NCBI RefSeq assembly: GCF_937936315.1
Contig: NZ_CALGWU010000019.1
Span: forward strand, 1-13,125
DNA: 13,125 nt
Direction of reading: 5' to 3'
DNA from: an uncultured Capnocytophaga sp.
GTDB taxonomy: Bacteria > Bacteroidota > Bacteroidia > Flavobacteriales > Flavobacteriaceae
The translations under genes and the position numbers were made by a program. Within the stretch, counting starts at the first letter, position 1. Every line of letters starts with the position of its first letter. The notes under the pieces are model-generated. The model was not told the origin of the DNA, did not search any database, and saw only the letters and a program-made list of their open reading frames with translations. Below are positions 12,743 to 13,125 of the stretch, piece by piece.

Positions 12743-13125
12743 TTATTTGGCTATGGGGTGGTTGGCAGGGGCATTATTACAGTCTTTCACACATTCTCCT
12801 TTTTGGTTTATATAGAACCATTTGTTATTTAGCTCTACTTCTGCTAATCCTTCTGAAAATCTTCCTGCATAATCATACTTTATAGGAATCACTTCTTTGC
12901 CTGTTTTATCTATAAAGCCATATTTATCATTCAATTTTACTTTAGCTAATCCTTCTGAAGGACTTTCAGCATCATCATACTTTATAGGAATCACTTCTTT
13001 ACCTGTTTTATCTATAAAACCCCATTTGTTATTTAGACTTACGGCTGCTAATCCTTCTGAAAATCCTCCTGCATCATCATACTTTATAGGAATCACTTCT
13101 TTACCTGTTTTATCTATAAAACCCC
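12743..13125 (-). CDS. WG-repeat protein, 3' part (5' end beyond the window)
   Basis: The frame is open to the window edge and ends at the TAA at 12743-12745. The visible 127 residues hold tandem 34-residue WG repeats of the form WGFIDKTGKEVIPIKYDDA, then FSEGLAxVxLNN. The GTG at 13096 lies inside a repeat and is not the real start, since the bases to the edge read on in frame as GFIDKTGKE, preceded by what would be Trp if the base beyond the edge is T. The last repeat decays to KWFYINQKGECVKDC and a short polar tail. WG (KWG) repeats form beta-rich repeat folds and occur in many Bacteroidota proteins of unknown function, often as protein-binding parts. No membrane segment or signal is visible in this part. 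Confidence 0.85.
   Translation of the reverse strand, partial: GFIDKTGKEVIPIKYDDAGGFSEGLAAVSLNNKWGFIDKTGKEVIPIKYDDAESPSEGLAKVKLNDKYGFIDKTGKEVIPIKYDYAGRFSEGLAEVELNNKWFYINQKGECVKDCNNAPANHPIAK
12872..13125. repeat. 102-bp tandem repeats within the WG-repeat gene
   Basis: The segment beginning ATCATACTTTATAGGAATCA starts at 12872, 12974 and 13076, a period of 102 bases or 34 codons. The copies are nearly identical over about 50 bases at DNA level, which suggests recent duplication or gene conversion between units. The third copy runs off the window. Confidence 0.85.

Noticed and set aside
12625..12885. Plus-strand open frame of 86 codons spanning the IS end
   Set aside because: It crosses the inverted repeat and lies opposite the WG-repeat gene, with an unremarkable Leu-rich translation; it is chance.
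12872..13125. CRISPR-like repetition
   Set aside because: The 102-bp units are contiguous and translate into WG repeats in one open frame; there are no spacers.

Overview
The window is low-GC bacterial DNA, almost entirely coded on the minus strand. It looks like a Bacteroidota genome, most likely Flavobacteriia and possibly Capnocytophaga-like. The grounds are an exact Bacteroidota-type promoter (TTTG, 19 bases, TAnnTTTG), weak or absent Shine-Dalgarno sequences, AT-rich gaps and WG-repeat proteins. The genus is an inference.

Right edge (12743-13125): the 3' end of a WG-repeat protein gene that runs off the window. Next to it (12210-12725) is a decayed, about 515-bp IS5-like element. It has short terminal inverted repeats and a transposase broken by a -1 frame change and an internal deletion. 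Beyond the element (11715-12164) is a short orphan ORF that may be the C-terminal nuclease domain of a toxin. Then comes a complete housekeeping gene for formate--tetrahydrofolate ligase (fhs, 10019-11686).

Centre and left (120-9897): a co-directional, tightly packed tellurite-resistance-type (Ter) stress operon led by a promoter at 9972-10002. Gene order in the direction of transcription is TerD-like (9897), TelA (9239), a coiled-coil protein of unknown function (8132), TerD-like (7127), divergent TerD/TerZ-like (6509), a small two-helix membrane protein (5834), a hairpin terminator or attenuator (5377-5408), TerY-like vWA (5357), TerY-like vWA (4716), vWA with C-terminal metal-binding TerY-C region (4049), PP2C phosphatase (3006) and Ser/Thr-kinase-like protein with a zinc ribbon (1628). 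A further gene may start at 104.

The left half matches the 'TerY-P triad' (vWA + PP2C + kinase) known from comparative genomics of Ter systems, here with three vWA genes. A likely working picture is this: TerD proteins bind Ca2+ and, with TelA and the small membrane protein, form a membrane-associated complex. The vWA proteins act as metal-dependent (MIDAS) scaffolds. Kinase and phosphatase set the phosphorylation state of the complex. This is inference from families; the biochemical role of these systems is poorly known. No TerC, TerB or nucleoside-like biosynthetic genes are in the window. The least described parts are the Ig-like N-terminus of the phosphatase, the shared LPPPPxEL tails of two vWA proteins, matching hairpins about 22 bases before each terD start, and a coiled-coil gene that follows telA in the same frame after one stop codon.
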